A stretch of 64,000 nt of DNA. It comes from Longispora sp047121295 (lineage in GTDB: Bacteria; Actinomycetota; Actinomycetes; Mycobacteriales; Micromonosporaceae). Within the stretch, counting starts at the first letter, position 1. Each line of letters begins with the position of its first letter. Below the pieces are notes generated by a model. That model saw nothing but the letters and a program-made list of their open reading frames with translations. It was not told the DNA's origin and searched no databases. Shown piece by piece: positions 1 to 13,659 of the stretch. The DNA lies in the NCBI RefSeq assembly GCF_047121295.1, contig NZ_CP139447.1, positions 6,696,001 through 6,760,000 on the forward strand. Direction: 5' to 3'. The position numbers and the translations under genes are program-made.

Positions 1-22
1 CGGTGGTCTCCGAAACGGTCAC
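1..22 (-). CDS. Possible 5' end of a gene leaving the window
   Basis: On the minus strand a GTG at 22-20 opens the reading V-T-V-S-E-T-T and runs off the window edge. An AGGGAG sequence lies 7 nt upstream, a good ribosome binding site. Only seven codons are visible, so the product cannot be named. The next gene upstream on the same strand is the glycerate kinase ending at 135, about 110 nt away. Confidence 0.35.
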
Positions 23-134
23 GTTGGTGCTCCCTGGCGTGCCTGGTGATAGGTCCGCCTCATACAACGTCCGTCGTCGTGGCGGTATTTCTCATGGTCG
101 CACACGACAGGCGTGACGTCCCAGCCCCGGGCCG

Positions 135-1226
135 TTACCTGGCCCACTGTTCCGCGAGCCGGACACCGATGGCGAAAAGCCCCGGACCGGGCTCCGCCAT
201 CGCCCGGCCGACGTCCCCGAAGTGCTCCACGAGCGAGTGGATCTCGGTGATCCCCGCCGCCGCGGCCTCCCGCCGGCCGACCGTCGAACGCCCGCAGACC
301 ACGACGCACGGCGCGCCCTGCTCGGCCGCCGCCTCGGCGACCCCGGCGACGACCTTTCCGCGCAGCGACTGGGCGTCGAACGAGCCCTCCCCGGTGATCA
401 CCAGGCCGGCGCCCTCCATGGCCGCGTCCAGCCCGATCAGCTCCCTGACCAGGGAGATTCCCGACTCCCGCCGGCCGCCGAGCGCGAAGATCGCCGCCCC
501 GATCCCGCCCGCGGCCCCCGCGCCGGGGGCCTTGTCGACCCCGTTTCCGAGTACGCCGCCGAAGTGCTCCAGCGCCGCGTCCAGCCGCAGCACGTCCTCG
601 CGGGAGGCGCCCTTCTGCGGCCCGAACACGTTGCTCGCCCCGTGCAGTCCGGAAAGCGGGTTGTCGACGTCCGTCGCAGCGACCAACGTCACACCGTCGA
701 GCTTCACCGTGCCGGCCAGCGCCGCGCACCGCGACAGCGCGGCCCCGCCCGGCGGCAGCGGGGCCCCCGCCGCGTCCACCGGCACCGCGCCGAGCGCCGC
801 GAGCATCCCGGCCCCGGCGTCGTTCGTCGCCGAACCGCCCAGGCCGATCACCACCTCGGTCGCCCCGGCGTCCACGGCGGCCCGGATCAGCAGGCCCAGG
901 CCGTGGGACGAGGTCACGTTCGGATCGCGTTCGGACTCGGCCAGCAGGTGCAGGCCGGTCGCCTGGGCGCTCTCCACGTACGCGGTGCTCCCGACCAGCA
1001 GCACCTCACCGGGTACCGGCCGGCCCAGCGGGTCTGAGGTCTCCACGGGGAGGAGCGTGCCGCCCAGTACCCCCAGAACGTCCAGGAAACCCGGACCACC
1101 GTCGGCCAGGGGCCGGCAGACGATCTCGTCGGCGGCCACGCTCGCCCAGCCGGCCCGCAGGGCCTCGGCGACGTCCGGAGCCGACAGCGTGCCGGCGAAC
1201 TTGTCAGGACAGATGAGTACTCGCAC
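135..1226 (-). CDS. Glycerate kinase (GlxK family)
   Basis: The 363-residue protein phosphorylates D-glycerate with ATP in the cytoplasm and feeds glycerate into lower glycolysis; family members give 2- or 3-phosphoglycerate. The family signature CPDKFxGTLSA is at residues 6-16, a glycine-rich GLGGSATNDAGAG loop is mid-protein, and the VITGEGSFDAQS and VVVCGR segments are also family-like. Length matches the usual 360-380 residues. I chose the GTG at 1226 because it places the signature at the N terminus; an upstream in-frame extension looks like low-complexity shadow sequence. It is divergent from nadA with 76 nt between the starts. Confidence 0.92.
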   Translation of the reverse strand: MRVLICPDKFAGTLSAPDVAEALRAGWASVAADEIVCRPLADGGPGFLDVLGVLGGTLLPVETSDPLGRPVPGEVLLVGSTAYVESAQATGLHLLAESERDPNVTSSHGLGLLIRAAVDAGATEVVIGLGGSATNDAGAGMLAALGAVPVDAAGAPLPPGGAALSRCAALAGTVKLDGVTLVAATDVDNPLSGLHGASNVFGPQKGASREDVLRLDAALEHFGGVLGNGVDKAPGAGAAGGIGAAIFALGGRRESGISLVRELIGLDAAMEGAGLVITGEGSFDAQSLRGKVVAGVAEAAAEQGAPCVVVCGRSTVGRREAAAAGITEIHSLVEHFGDVGRAMAEPGPGLFAIGVRLAEQWAR

Positions 1227-1302
1227 CCACCGATCCTCGCACCCGACCCCGACAGGACGGCACAGGTCAGCCCCCTGTCCCACCCCGTGGCAGGATTGGT
1301 GC

Positions 1303-2469
1303 GTGACTGAATGGCAGGAACCCTCCTCGACCGCAACCGCGCTGCTCCTGCTCGGCAGGGCCAGCGACCCGGGCTCCGAGCGCGGCGTCGACTGTCCCGG
1401 CGAGCTCCCGGCCGCCAGCGACCCCGGGCTCGTCGAGCGCGCCCGCGCCGCCAAGGCCGCCCTGGGCGACCGGGTCTTCGTGCTCGGCCACCACTACCAG
1501 CGCGACGAGGTCATCGAGTTCGCCGACGTGACCGGCGACTCCTTCAAGCTCGCCCAGCAGGCGGCGGCCCGGCCCGACGCCGAGTTCATCGTGTTCTGCG
1601 GCGTGCACTTCATGGCCGAGTCCGCCGACATCCTCACCACCGCCGACCAGCAGGTCGTCCTGCCCGACCTCGCCGCCGGCTGCTCCATGGCCGACATGGC
1701 CGTGCTCGGCCAGGTCGAGGACTGCTGGGACGCCCTCGAGGAGCTGGGCATCGCCGGCGCCACGGTCCCGGTGACGTACATGAACTCCTCCGCCGACATC
1801 AAGGGCTTCGTCGGCCGCAACGGCGGCGTGGTGTGCACCTCCTCCAACGCCAAGCGCGCGCTGGACTGGGCGTTCGAGCGCGGCGAGAAGGTGCTGTTCC
1901 TCCCCGACCAGCACCTGGGCCGCAACACCGCCGTCGGGGAGATGGGCATGACCCTCGACGACTGCGTGCTGTACGACCCGCACAAGAAGAACGGCGGCCT
2001 CACCGCCGAGCAGCTGAAGAACGCGAAGATGATCCTGTGGCGCGGGCACTGCTCCGTGCACGGCCGGTTCACCCTGGAGAACGTCCAGGAGGTCCGCAGG
2101 CAGCGCCCCGACGTCAACGTGCTCGTGCACCCCGAGTGCCGGCACGAGGTAGTCCAGGCCGCCGACTACGTGGGCTCGACGGAATACATCATCCGGGCCC
2201 TCGACGCCGCCGAGCCCGGCTCGTCCTGGGCGATCGGCACGGAGCTGAACCTGGTCCGCCGGCTGGCCAACGCCCACCCGGACAAAGAGGTCATGTTCCT
2301 CGAAAAGACCGTCTGCTACTGCTCGACGATGAACCGGATCGACCTGCCGCACCTGGTGTGGTCGCTCGAGGAGCTCGTCGCCGGCCGGGTGCCGAACCAG
2401 ATCACGGTCGATCCCGACACCTCCCGGCACGCCCGGACCGCCCTGGACAGGATGCTCGCGCTCCCGTAG
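1303..2469 (+). CDS. nadA: Quinolinate synthase NadA
   Basis: The 388-residue protein condenses iminoaspartate with dihydroxyacetone phosphate to quinolinate in de novo NAD synthesis, using a [4Fe-4S] cluster. Typical segments are visible: LGHHYQRDEV near residue 61, FCGVHFMAESADI with Cys99, CTSSNA with Cys178, and EKTVCYCSTMN with Cys338/Cys340. By analogy with characterised NadA, Cys99, Cys178 and one of the last pair should ligate the cluster. The GTG at 1303 is preceded by AGGA at 1292-1295, and the far longer open frame upstream is antisense to glycerate kinase. No nadB or nadC is adjacent. Confidence 0.95.
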   Translation: MTEWQEPSSTATALLLLGRASDPGSERGVDCPGELPAASDPGLVERARAAKAALGDRVFVLGHHYQRDEVIEFADVTGDSFKLAQQAAARPDAEFIVFCGVHFMAESADILTTADQQVVLPDLAAGCSMADMAVLGQVEDCWDALEELGIAGATVPVTYMNSSADIKGFVGRNGGVVCTSSNAKRALDWAFERGEKVLFLPDQHLGRNTAVGEMGMTLDDCVLYDPHKKNGGLTAEQLKNAKMILWRGHCSVHGRFTLENVQEVRRQRPDVNVLVHPECRHEVVQAADYVGSTEYIIRALDAAEPGSSWAIGTELNLVRRLANAHPDKEVMFLEKTVCYCSTMNRIDLPHLVWSLEELVAGRVPNQITVDPDTSRHARTALDRMLALP

Positions 2470-2565
2470 CGATCCACGACACGTCGCCGACCCGGGGGGT
2501 CGTCGATGTGTGCGGGTATGCTCGGCCTTTGTGTGTCAGCAACCCGGCGACCAGGTGGAGGCAAC

Positions 2566-3888
2566 GTGACCGAGGACATGCTCGTGGTGCACGGAGGTGC
2601 GCCGCTACGGGGCGAAGTCCAGGTCCGGGGCGCGAAGAACCTGATCTCCAAGGCCATGGTGGCCTCGGTGCTCGGCACCGGCGTCAGCCGGCTGTACGAC
2701 GTCCCGAAGATCCGGGACGTCACGATCATCCGGGGCCTCCTGGAGCTGCACGGCGTCCGGGTCAGCACCGGCTCCGAGGGCGAGCTCGTGTTCGACCCGA
2801 GCAACGTCGAGCGGGCCAGCACGGACGAGATCAACGTGCACGCCGGGTCCAGCCGGATCCCGATCCTGCTCTGCGGCCCGCTGCTGCACCGGCTCGGCCA
2901 CGCGTTCATCCCCGACCTGGGCGGCTGCAAGATCGGTGACCGGCCGATCGACTTCCATCTGGAGGCGCTGCGCCAGTTCGGGGCGACGATCGACAAGACC
3001 CCCGACGGGCTGCACCTGACCGCCCCCGAGCGGCTGCGCGGCACCAAGTTCGAGCTGCCGTACCCGAGCGTCGGCGCCACCGAGCAGGTCCTGCTCACCG
3101 CCGTGCTCGCCGAGGGCATCACCGAGCTGCGCAACGCGGCCGTGGAGCCCGAGATCGTCGACCTGATCTGCATCCTGCAGAAGATGGGCGCGATCATCAA
3201 GGTGCACACCAACCGGGTGATCGAGATCCAAGGCGTCGACAAGCTCGGCGGGTACAACCACCGGCCGATCCCCGACCGGATCGAGGCCGCGAGTTGGGCC
3301 GCCGCCGCGCTGGCCACGAAGGGCGACGTGTTCGTCCGGGGCGCCAACCAGGTCGACATGATGACCTTCCTGAACACGTTCCGGTCCGTCGGCGGCGCCT
3401 TCGAGGTGCTCGACGCCGGCATCCGGTTCTGGCACCCGGGCGACGAGCTGAAGGCCGTGGCCCTGGAGACCGACGTGCACCCCGGCTTCATGACGGACTG
3501 GCAGCAGCCGCTCGTCGTGGCCCTCAGCCAGGCCCGGGGCCTGTCGATCGTGCACGAGACGGTGTACGAGCGCCGGTTCGGCTACACCGAGGCGCTGAAC
3601 AAGATGGGCGCCAACATCCAGCTGTACCGCGAGTGCCTCGGCGGCACCCCCTGCCGCTGGGGCCGGCGGAACTTCCTGCACTCGGCCGTCATCGCCGGCC
3701 CGAGCAAGCTGTACGCCGCCGACCTGGAGATCCCCGACCTGCGCGCCGGGTTCAGCCACGTGATCGCCGCGCTGGCCGCCGAGGGCACCTCCCGGGTGTA
3801 TGGCGTCGACCACTACATCGTCCGGGGGTACGAGGACTTCGACGGCAAGCTCGCCGCCCTCGGTGCCCGCACCGAACGCCCCGCGTAG
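2566..3888 (+). CDS. MurA-family UDP-GlcNAc enolpyruvyl transferase
   Basis: The 440-residue protein belongs to the EPT/MurA family, which transfers enolpyruvate from PEP to UDP-GlcNAc in the first committed step of peptidoglycan synthesis. The N-terminal RGAKN motif is at about residues 21-25, and the loop PDLGGCKIGDRPID carries Cys121, equivalent to the catalytic Cys115 of E. coli MurA, so the enzyme looks active (and by analogy fosfomycin-sensitive). The GTG start has a strong GGTGGAGG site at 2554-2561. Its sequence differs from the main actinobacterial MurA style (RGAKNLISKAMVASVLG), so it may be a second MurA paralog; that is inference. Confidence 0.88.
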   Translation: MTEDMLVVHGGAPLRGEVQVRGAKNLISKAMVASVLGTGVSRLYDVPKIRDVTIIRGLLELHGVRVSTGSEGELVFDPSNVERASTDEINVHAGSSRIPILLCGPLLHRLGHAFIPDLGGCKIGDRPIDFHLEALRQFGATIDKTPDGLHLTAPERLRGTKFELPYPSVGATEQVLLTAVLAEGITELRNAAVEPEIVDLICILQKMGAIIKVHTNRVIEIQGVDKLGGYNHRPIPDRIEAASWAAAALATKGDVFVRGANQVDMMTFLNTFRSVGGAFEVLDAGIRFWHPGDELKAVALETDVHPGFMTDWQQPLVVALSQARGLSIVHETVYERRFGYTEALNKMGANIQLYRECLGGTPCRWGRRNFLHSAVIAGPSKLYAADLEIPDLRAGFSHVIAALAAEGTSRVYGVDHYIVRGYEDFDGKLAALGARTERPA

Positions 3889-3948
3889 CCTCCCCCCATT
3901 TCCGGCTACGCTCGCTACAGAGCTAGCTACCGAGAGAGTGTGCCTTCT

Positions 3949-4572
3949 GTGTTCAGTCGACGCGATAAGACCGAGGACGCGCCCGTGACCGAGGTCGCCA
4001 CCGACGCCGCCCCCGCCGAGGGCGAGGTCCAGGCCGGGGTCAAGAACCGTACCCCGGGCAAGGGCCGGCCGACCCCCAAGCGGAGCGTCGCGCAGGCCCG
4101 CAAGCCCGTCGAGCCCCCGCCGACCAACCGCCGCGAGGCCGCCAAGCGGGCCCGGCAGATCCGGATGGCCGACCGCGCCGACGAGCGGGCCGGCATGCTG
4201 CGCGGCGAGGAGAAGTACCTGCTCCCCCGCGACCGGGGCCCGGAGCGGCGCCTGACCCGCGACATCGTCGACTCCCGGCGCACCGTCGGCACCTGGTTCT
4301 TCGCCGCCGCCCTGCTGATCCTGGTCGGCACCAACCCGGCGTGGCCGCTGGTCGTGCAGACCACCTCCCAGCTGCTCTGGCTCGTGATCGCCGTGCTGTT
4401 CGTCGTCGACTCGGTGCTGCTGTCGCGCAAGGTGAGCCGGATGGTGTGGGAGCGGTTCCCGAAGACGGAGCAGCGCAAGCCCGGCCTGTTCATGTACGCG
4501 ATCATGCGCTCGATCACCTTCCGCAAGCTGCGGATGCCGAAGCCGCTGGTCAAGATCGGCGACAAGATCTAG
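3949..4572 (+). CDS. DUF3043 membrane protein
   Basis: This 207-residue protein of unknown function matches DUF3043, a small actinobacterial family. A basic, Pro/Lys-rich cytoplasmic N-terminal half (residues 1-105) precedes two hydrophobic segments at about 108-126 and 131-150 and a basic C-terminal tail. The start is ambiguous: GTG at 3940 adds three residues but sits only 2 nt after GAGAG, while GTG at 3949 gives an N terminus beginning FSRR, as is common in the family. It lies 60 nt after the MurA-family gene and ends at a strong terminator. Confidence 0.8.
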   Translation: MFSRRDKTEDAPVTEVATDAAPAEGEVQAGVKNRTPGKGRPTPKRSVAQARKPVEPPPTNRREAAKRARQIRMADRADERAGMLRGEEKYLLPRDRGPERRLTRDIVDSRRTVGTWFFAAALLILVGTNPAWPLVVQTTSQLLWLVIAVLFVVDSVLLSRKVSRMVWERFPKTEQRKPGLFMYAIMRSITFRKLRMPKPLVKIGDKI

Positions 4573-4593
4573 TCCCCAGCACAGCGAGAGAAA

Positions 4594-4618
4594 GCCCACC
4601 GAGCTCCGGCCGGTGGGC
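4594..4618 (+). terminator. Intrinsic terminator after the DUF3043 gene
   Basis: The arms GCCCACCG (4594-4601) and CGGTGGGC (4611-4618) form an 8-bp stem with a 9-nt loop, followed by CTCTT. It lies 21 nt after the stop codon. Confidence 0.7.
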
Positions 4619-4745
4619 CTCTTCGTGTCCCCGGCGCCCGGGACGTGGACACGGGCCGGGACGTGGGCCTGGGGTCCGGGGCGGGCGCGGGCGGCCCCAG
4701 CGGGTCCCTTTGTGCCCCGGTGGGCGGTCAGGTCATGATGCGGGG

Positions 4746-5264
4746 GTGACCACATCCCCCTCAGCCCCCTCGCGACCGGAGCCGCCCCAGATCGCCGGCG
4801 AGAAGACCAGCCTCAGCGGGTACCTCGACTTCCACCGCGCCACCCTGGAACTCAAGTGCGCCGGCCTCACCGACGACCAGCTCCGCGACCGGCGCGTCCC
4901 GCCGTCCCGGCTCTCCCTGCTCGGCATCATGCGGCACATGGCCGACACGGAACGCCTGTGGATCGCCAACCGGTACGCCGCCATGGACCTGCCCCCGCTG
5001 TTCTTCAGCGCGGACAACCCCGACGGCGACTTCGAAGACCTGGAAACCAAGGACCCTTTGGCGGTACTCGCCACCTGGCGCGAAGCCTGCGACCTCTCCC
5101 GGGACATCGTGTCAGCCGCTGCGCTCGACGACCTGGGGGTCCGCGCCGACGGCACCTCCGTGACCCTGCGGTGGATCCTGCTCCGGGTCCTCGAGGAGTA
5201 CGCCCGGCACAACGGCCACGCCGACCTGCTCCGTGAGCGTCTGGACGGGAACACGGGCGTGTAG
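4746..5264 (+). CDS. DinB-like / DUF664 four-helix protein
   Basis: The 172-residue protein matches the DinB/YfiT-like superfamily (DUF664 type), metal-binding four-helix bundles that often act with mycothiol or bacillithiol. Candidate metal-ligand histidines are in IMRHMADTERLW (about residues 60-70) and EYARHNGHADLLRE near the C terminus, the usual His triad spacing. The GTG start has no Shine-Dalgarno sequence, but CATGAT at 4734-4739 lies 6 nt upstream, so the transcript is probably leaderless. The substrate cannot be predicted. Confidence 0.8.
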   Translation: MTTSPSAPSRPEPPQIAGEKTSLSGYLDFHRATLELKCAGLTDDQLRDRRVPPSRLSLLGIMRHMADTERLWIANRYAAMDLPPLFFSADNPDGDFEDLETKDPLAVLATWREACDLSRDIVSAAALDDLGVRADGTSVTLRWILLRVLEEYARHNGHADLLRERLDGNTGV

Positions 5265-5280
5265 GCGGACGCGAAAAGAC

Positions 5281-5314
5281 GGAAGACCCAACCCCGTGAG
5301 GGATTGGGTCTTCC
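5281..5314. terminator. Bidirectional terminator between DinB-like gene and rrn operon
   Basis: GGAAGACCCAA pairs with TTGGGTCTTCC (11 bp, 5281-5291 with 5304-5314). Read on the minus strand the hairpin follows 5S rRNA and is followed by GTCTTTTCGC, so it can end the rRNA transcript; on the plus strand it can end the DinB-like gene. Confidence 0.8.
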
Positions 5315-5326
5315 GTTAAGTTGTGT

Positions 5327-5443
5327 CCGGCGGCGTCCTACTCTCCCACCCCGTCCCCAGGGCAGTACCATCGGCGCTGAAGGGCTTAGCTTCCGGGTTC
5401 GGAATGTTACCGGGCGTTTCCCCTTCGCTATGACCGCCGTAAC
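5327..5443 (-). rRNA. rrf: 5S ribosomal RNA
   Basis: The minus strand reads GTTACGGCGGTCATAGCG at its 5' end and ends with GACGCCGCCGGA, the closing helix of 5S rRNA. The length is about 117 nt and it lies about 120 nt after 23S, as expected for the last rRNA of the operon. Ends were set by helix pairing and may be off by a few bases. Confidence 0.95.
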
Positions 5444-5534
5444 TCTCTCAGAACAACAATCCTCCGGATGGGATACCTGCCGGGATGTTCTCCCGGTCAG
5501 ATTTCAACCGTCTGGGGGTTGTTTTCTGTGAACC

Positions 5535-5549
5535 GTATAGTGGACGCGA
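5535..5549. repeat. 23S processing stem, 3' arm
   Basis: GTATAGTGGACGCGA here is the exact reverse complement of 8708-8722, just outside the other end of 23S. In the transcript the two arms pair and bring the ends of 23S together, the usual RNase III substrate. Similarity continues beyond the core on both sides (TGTGAAC/TGAGAAC and CTTATTT). Confidence 0.85.
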
Positions 5550-5562
5550 CTTATTTGCAGGT

Positions 5563-8679
<3,117 letters not shown>

Positions 8680-8707
8680 ACAACATTGACCAAAGTAAAT
8701 AAGATGC

Positions 8708-8722
8708 TCGCGTCCACTATAC
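8708..8722. repeat. 23S processing stem, 5' arm
   Basis: TCGCGTCCACTATAC is a perfect 15-nt inverted copy of 5535-5549 on the other side of 23S. It lies about 30 nt upstream of the 23S 5' end on the minus strand. Confidence 0.85.
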
Positions 8723-8885
8723 AGTTCTCAAAAAACAACCAACCCCACACCACCACCCACAACACCTAAACCCGGTAACCACCGGCGGTATGTCGTAGAA
8801 GGCGCGGACTGTGTCCTTGCATGAAAGCTTCCCCAGCAGTCTGCGGACCTCAGATGACCATCCATCTGCTGTCCGCAGGACCTGG

Positions 8886-8914
8886 TTTGTTCTTTCAGGA
8901 CTCAACAGGGTGTC
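8886..8914. repeat. 16S processing stem, 3' arm
   Basis: These 29 nt (containing CTCAACAGGGTGTC) are the inverted copy, with two mismatches, of 10763-10791 in the leader ahead of 16S. Paired in the precursor RNA they close a stem around 16S. Confidence 0.8.
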
Positions 8915-9096
8915 TTACAACTCCAACCGCACCGCTTCCTCGTTCCCACCAGGCTCCCATCCGAGGACGAGTGGCTGTACTAAAGGTCGTGGCCGTTGTC
9001 GGAGTTGAACTAGTTAGTGTCTCCACCATTAAGCACACCCCCACCGGGACGTTCGCCCAGTGCGGGGTCTTTGACCGCTTTCGCGGTAAAGAGGCT

Positions 9097-10617
<1,521 letters not shown>

Positions 10618-10762
10618 AGGTTTGTTCAAACCCCGGCAAGGAACCAAGCTGGCAAAAGTAAAACCTTTGCCGCTGTTGTCCATTACCAAAGGAATCCACA
10701 TCAGACACCAGACCAATAAGCCCAATGCCGACGGGGTAAATCATAATTGGCACTAACTTTCC

Positions 10763-10791
10763 GACACCCTGTTGAGTTCTCAAAGAACAAA
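10763..10791. repeat. 16S processing stem, 5' arm, with boxA-like leader
   Basis: On the minus strand this reads TTTGTTCTTTGAGAACTC then AACAGGGTGTC, the conserved actinobacterial rrn leader element. It pairs with 8886-8914 beyond the 3' end of 16S (27 of 29 nt complementary). It lies about 145 nt upstream of mature 16S. Confidence 0.8.
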
Positions 10792-10889
10792 CACACACCA
10801 CTCAGCGACCATCACGATCACCCTGGGGGTTTTTGTTTCGCGCTCGCTCCCGGCTAGTTCTTTCGAACCCCGCCCGGGGCAACCGCTCT

Positions 10890-10918
10890 AACCTACCAGG
10901 CCCGGCCTACCGTGTCAA
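10890..10918 (-). promoter_or_regulatory. rrn promoter, proximal
   Basis: On the minus strand TTGACA (10918-10913), a 17-nt spacer and TAGGTT (10895-10890) form a near-consensus housekeeping sigma promoter aimed at 16S, about 270 nt upstream of the gene. Confidence 0.75.
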
Positions 10919-11167
10919 CCGGAGGTTTCCGATCTTCACTCTGACCTCACCCGCCCGCCGTCAACCCCCGGCTCTCACCGGCTGATCTTCGTTGGACTTG
11001 CCTCAGACCGACCAACCGCTCTCGCGGTCTTGCCCGGCTCCCTGATGCCTTGGAGAACTTTACCCGGTCGGTTTCAGCGGCTCGCACCGCCCCCACCCGG
11101 TTGCCCGGTCCCGTTGCTCCCCGGTGTCTTTCCTGCCGGTTTGCCCCGTTCCTCGCTGGCAGAGAGA

Positions 11168-11197
11168 AATTTACGGCAACGTCCGAGCGAAGGGCAA
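11168..11197 (-). promoter_or_regulatory. rrn promoter, distal
   Basis: TTGCCC (11197-11192), an 18-nt spacer and TAAATT (11173-11168) on the minus strand form a second candidate promoter. Several promoters in series are usual for actinobacterial rrn operons. It lies just downstream of the ilvE terminator. The stretch 10919-11167 holds no other element I can support. Confidence 0.55.
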
Positions 11198-11240
11198 ATC
11201 GGGGGTCGGTGTCCCCGGTCACCCAGGTGCTGAGCTGCGA

Positions 11241-11272
11241 AAAGGGGGCCGACGCGATGCGTCGGCCCCCTT
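11241..11272 (-). terminator. ilvE terminator
   Basis: Perfect 12-bp arms GGGGGCCGACGC and GCGTCGGCCCCC with a 3-nt loop, followed on the minus strand by TTTTCG, about 10 nt after the ilvE stop. It insulates the rrn promoters. Confidence 0.85.
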
Positions 11273-11281
11273 CGCGTACCC

Positions 11282-12373
<1,092 letters not shown>

Positions 12374-12413
12374 GGCGCGTACCTCCGGTCGTTCGATGAG
12401 AGCTTAACGAGGG

Positions 12414-13454
12414 TTAGGCTACCCGCTCCGCGACCCGGTCGCCGACTGCGGACGTGCTCAGAGTCCCGCCCGGCGTGCGTGTCGTGAGCTCCTCGGACAC
12501 CGCGGCGGTCACCCGGGCGGCCTCGTCCGGGTACCCCAGATGCTCCAGGAGCAAACTCACGGACATGATCGCGGCGATCGGGTCGGCGATCCCCTGGCCG
12601 GCGATGTCCGGCGCGGAACCGTGCACGGGCTCGAACATCGACGGGTACGTGCCGTCCGGGTTCACGCAGCCGCTGGCCGCCAGCCCGATGCCCCCGGTGA
12701 CGGCGGCGGCGATGTCGGTGAGGATGTCGCCGAACAGGTTGTCCGTGACGACCACGTCGTAGCGCTGCGGGCGGGTCACGAGGAACATGGCGGCGGCGTC
12801 CACGTGCTGGTACTCCGTCTCGACGCCCGGGAACTCCTTCGCCACGGCGTCGAACGTCCTGGTCCACAGGCCGCCGGCGTTGACCAGCACGTTGCTCTTG
12901 TGCACCAGGGTCAGCTTCTTGCGGTCGCGCTTCGTGGCCCGGGCGAAGGCGTCGCGGATGACGCGCTCGACGCCGTGCCGGGTGTTCAGGCTCTCCTCGG
13001 TGGCGACCTCGTGCGGCGTCCCCCGGTGCAGGGTGCCGCCGGCGCCCGCGTACAGGCCCTCGGTGCCCTCGCGGACCACCACGAAGTCGATCTCGCCGGG
13101 CTTGACGCCGGCCAGGGGGCTCGTGGTGCCGGGCCAGAGGCGGGAGGGGCGCAGGTTCACGTACTGGTCGAAGTCGAAGCGCAGCTTGAGCAGCAGGCCG
13201 CGCTCCAGGATGCCGGGCGGCAGGTTCGGGTCGCCGGGGCGTCCGCCGACCGCGCCCAGCAGGATCGCGTCGTGGCCGGCCAGCTCGTCCTGGACGCTCC
13301 GCGGCAGGACCTCGCCGGTGCGCAGGTAGCGCTCGGCGCCCAGGTCGTACTCCGTGGCCTCGACGCCGGGGAGGACCGCGTCGAGGACCTTGCGGGCCTC
13401 GGCGATCACCTCGCCACCGATGCCGTCACCCGGGATAACCGCGATGCGCGCCAC
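12414..13454 (-). CDS. leuB: 3-isopropylmalate dehydrogenase
   Basis: The 346-residue enzyme oxidatively decarboxylates 3-isopropylmalate to 2-oxoisocaproate with NAD in leucine synthesis. Visible motifs: N-terminal IAVIPGDGIGGEV, FDQYVNLRPSRL for substrate binding, the Lys of VHKSNVL, the metal-binding VVVTDNLFGDILTDIAA, and HGSAPDIAGQGIADP for NAD. GTG at 13454 was chosen because AAGGAGG (13467-13461) lies 6 nt upstream; a longer in-frame start lacks such a site. Upstream are a small hairpin at 13492-13518 and CATAAT as a possible -10. Confidence 0.94.
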   Translation of the reverse strand: MARIAVIPGDGIGGEVIAEARKVLDAVLPGVEATEYDLGAERYLRTGEVLPRSVQDELAGHDAILLGAVGGRPGDPNLPPGILERGLLLKLRFDFDQYVNLRPSRLWPGTTSPLAGVKPGEIDFVVVREGTEGLYAGAGGTLHRGTPHEVATEESLNTRHGVERVIRDAFARATKRDRKKLTLVHKSNVLVNAGGLWTRTFDAVAKEFPGVETEYQHVDAAAMFLVTRPQRYDVVVTDNLFGDILTDIAAAVTGGIGLAASGCVNPDGTYPSMFEPVHGSAPDIAGQGIADPIAAIMSVSLLLEHLGYPDEAARVTAAVSEELTTRTPGGTLSTSAVGDRVAERVA

Positions 13455-13491
13455 GCCAAACCTCCTTGATGGGTACCTGTCCGGCCAGGCT

Positions 13492-13518
13492 ACTCGGCTT
13501 CCCATTTTCTGGCCGAGT
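13492..13518 (-). other. Hairpin in the leuB 5' leader
   Basis: ACTCGGC (13492-13498) pairs with GCCGAGT (13512-13518). It lies about 40 nt upstream of the leuB start and has no U-run, so it is not a terminator. Its role is unknown. Confidence 0.35.
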
Positions 13519-13606
13519 CCTCTCATTATGTGGACGCGACTCCCTTGCAGGGGACGGCCGGAGGCGCGGCGCTGTCCGGGGCGGGGACCTACCGTGGGAA
13601 CGCAAA

Positions 13607-13640
13607 GAGGCGGGGCACCCCTTGCCGGGTGCCCCGCCTC
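13607..13640 (-). terminator. serA terminator
   Basis: A 14-bp stem, GAGGCGGGGCACCC with GGGTGCCCCGCCTC, and a 6-nt loop, followed on the minus strand by TTTGCG. It begins about 20 nt after the serA stop. Confidence 0.85.
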
Positions 13641-13659
13641 CTGGGTCGTGCTGGTGTCG

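Noticed and set aside
46..1302. Long N-terminal extension of nadA
   Set aside because: It is antisense to glycerate kinase and Pro/Ser-rich; the NadA family begins near the chosen start.
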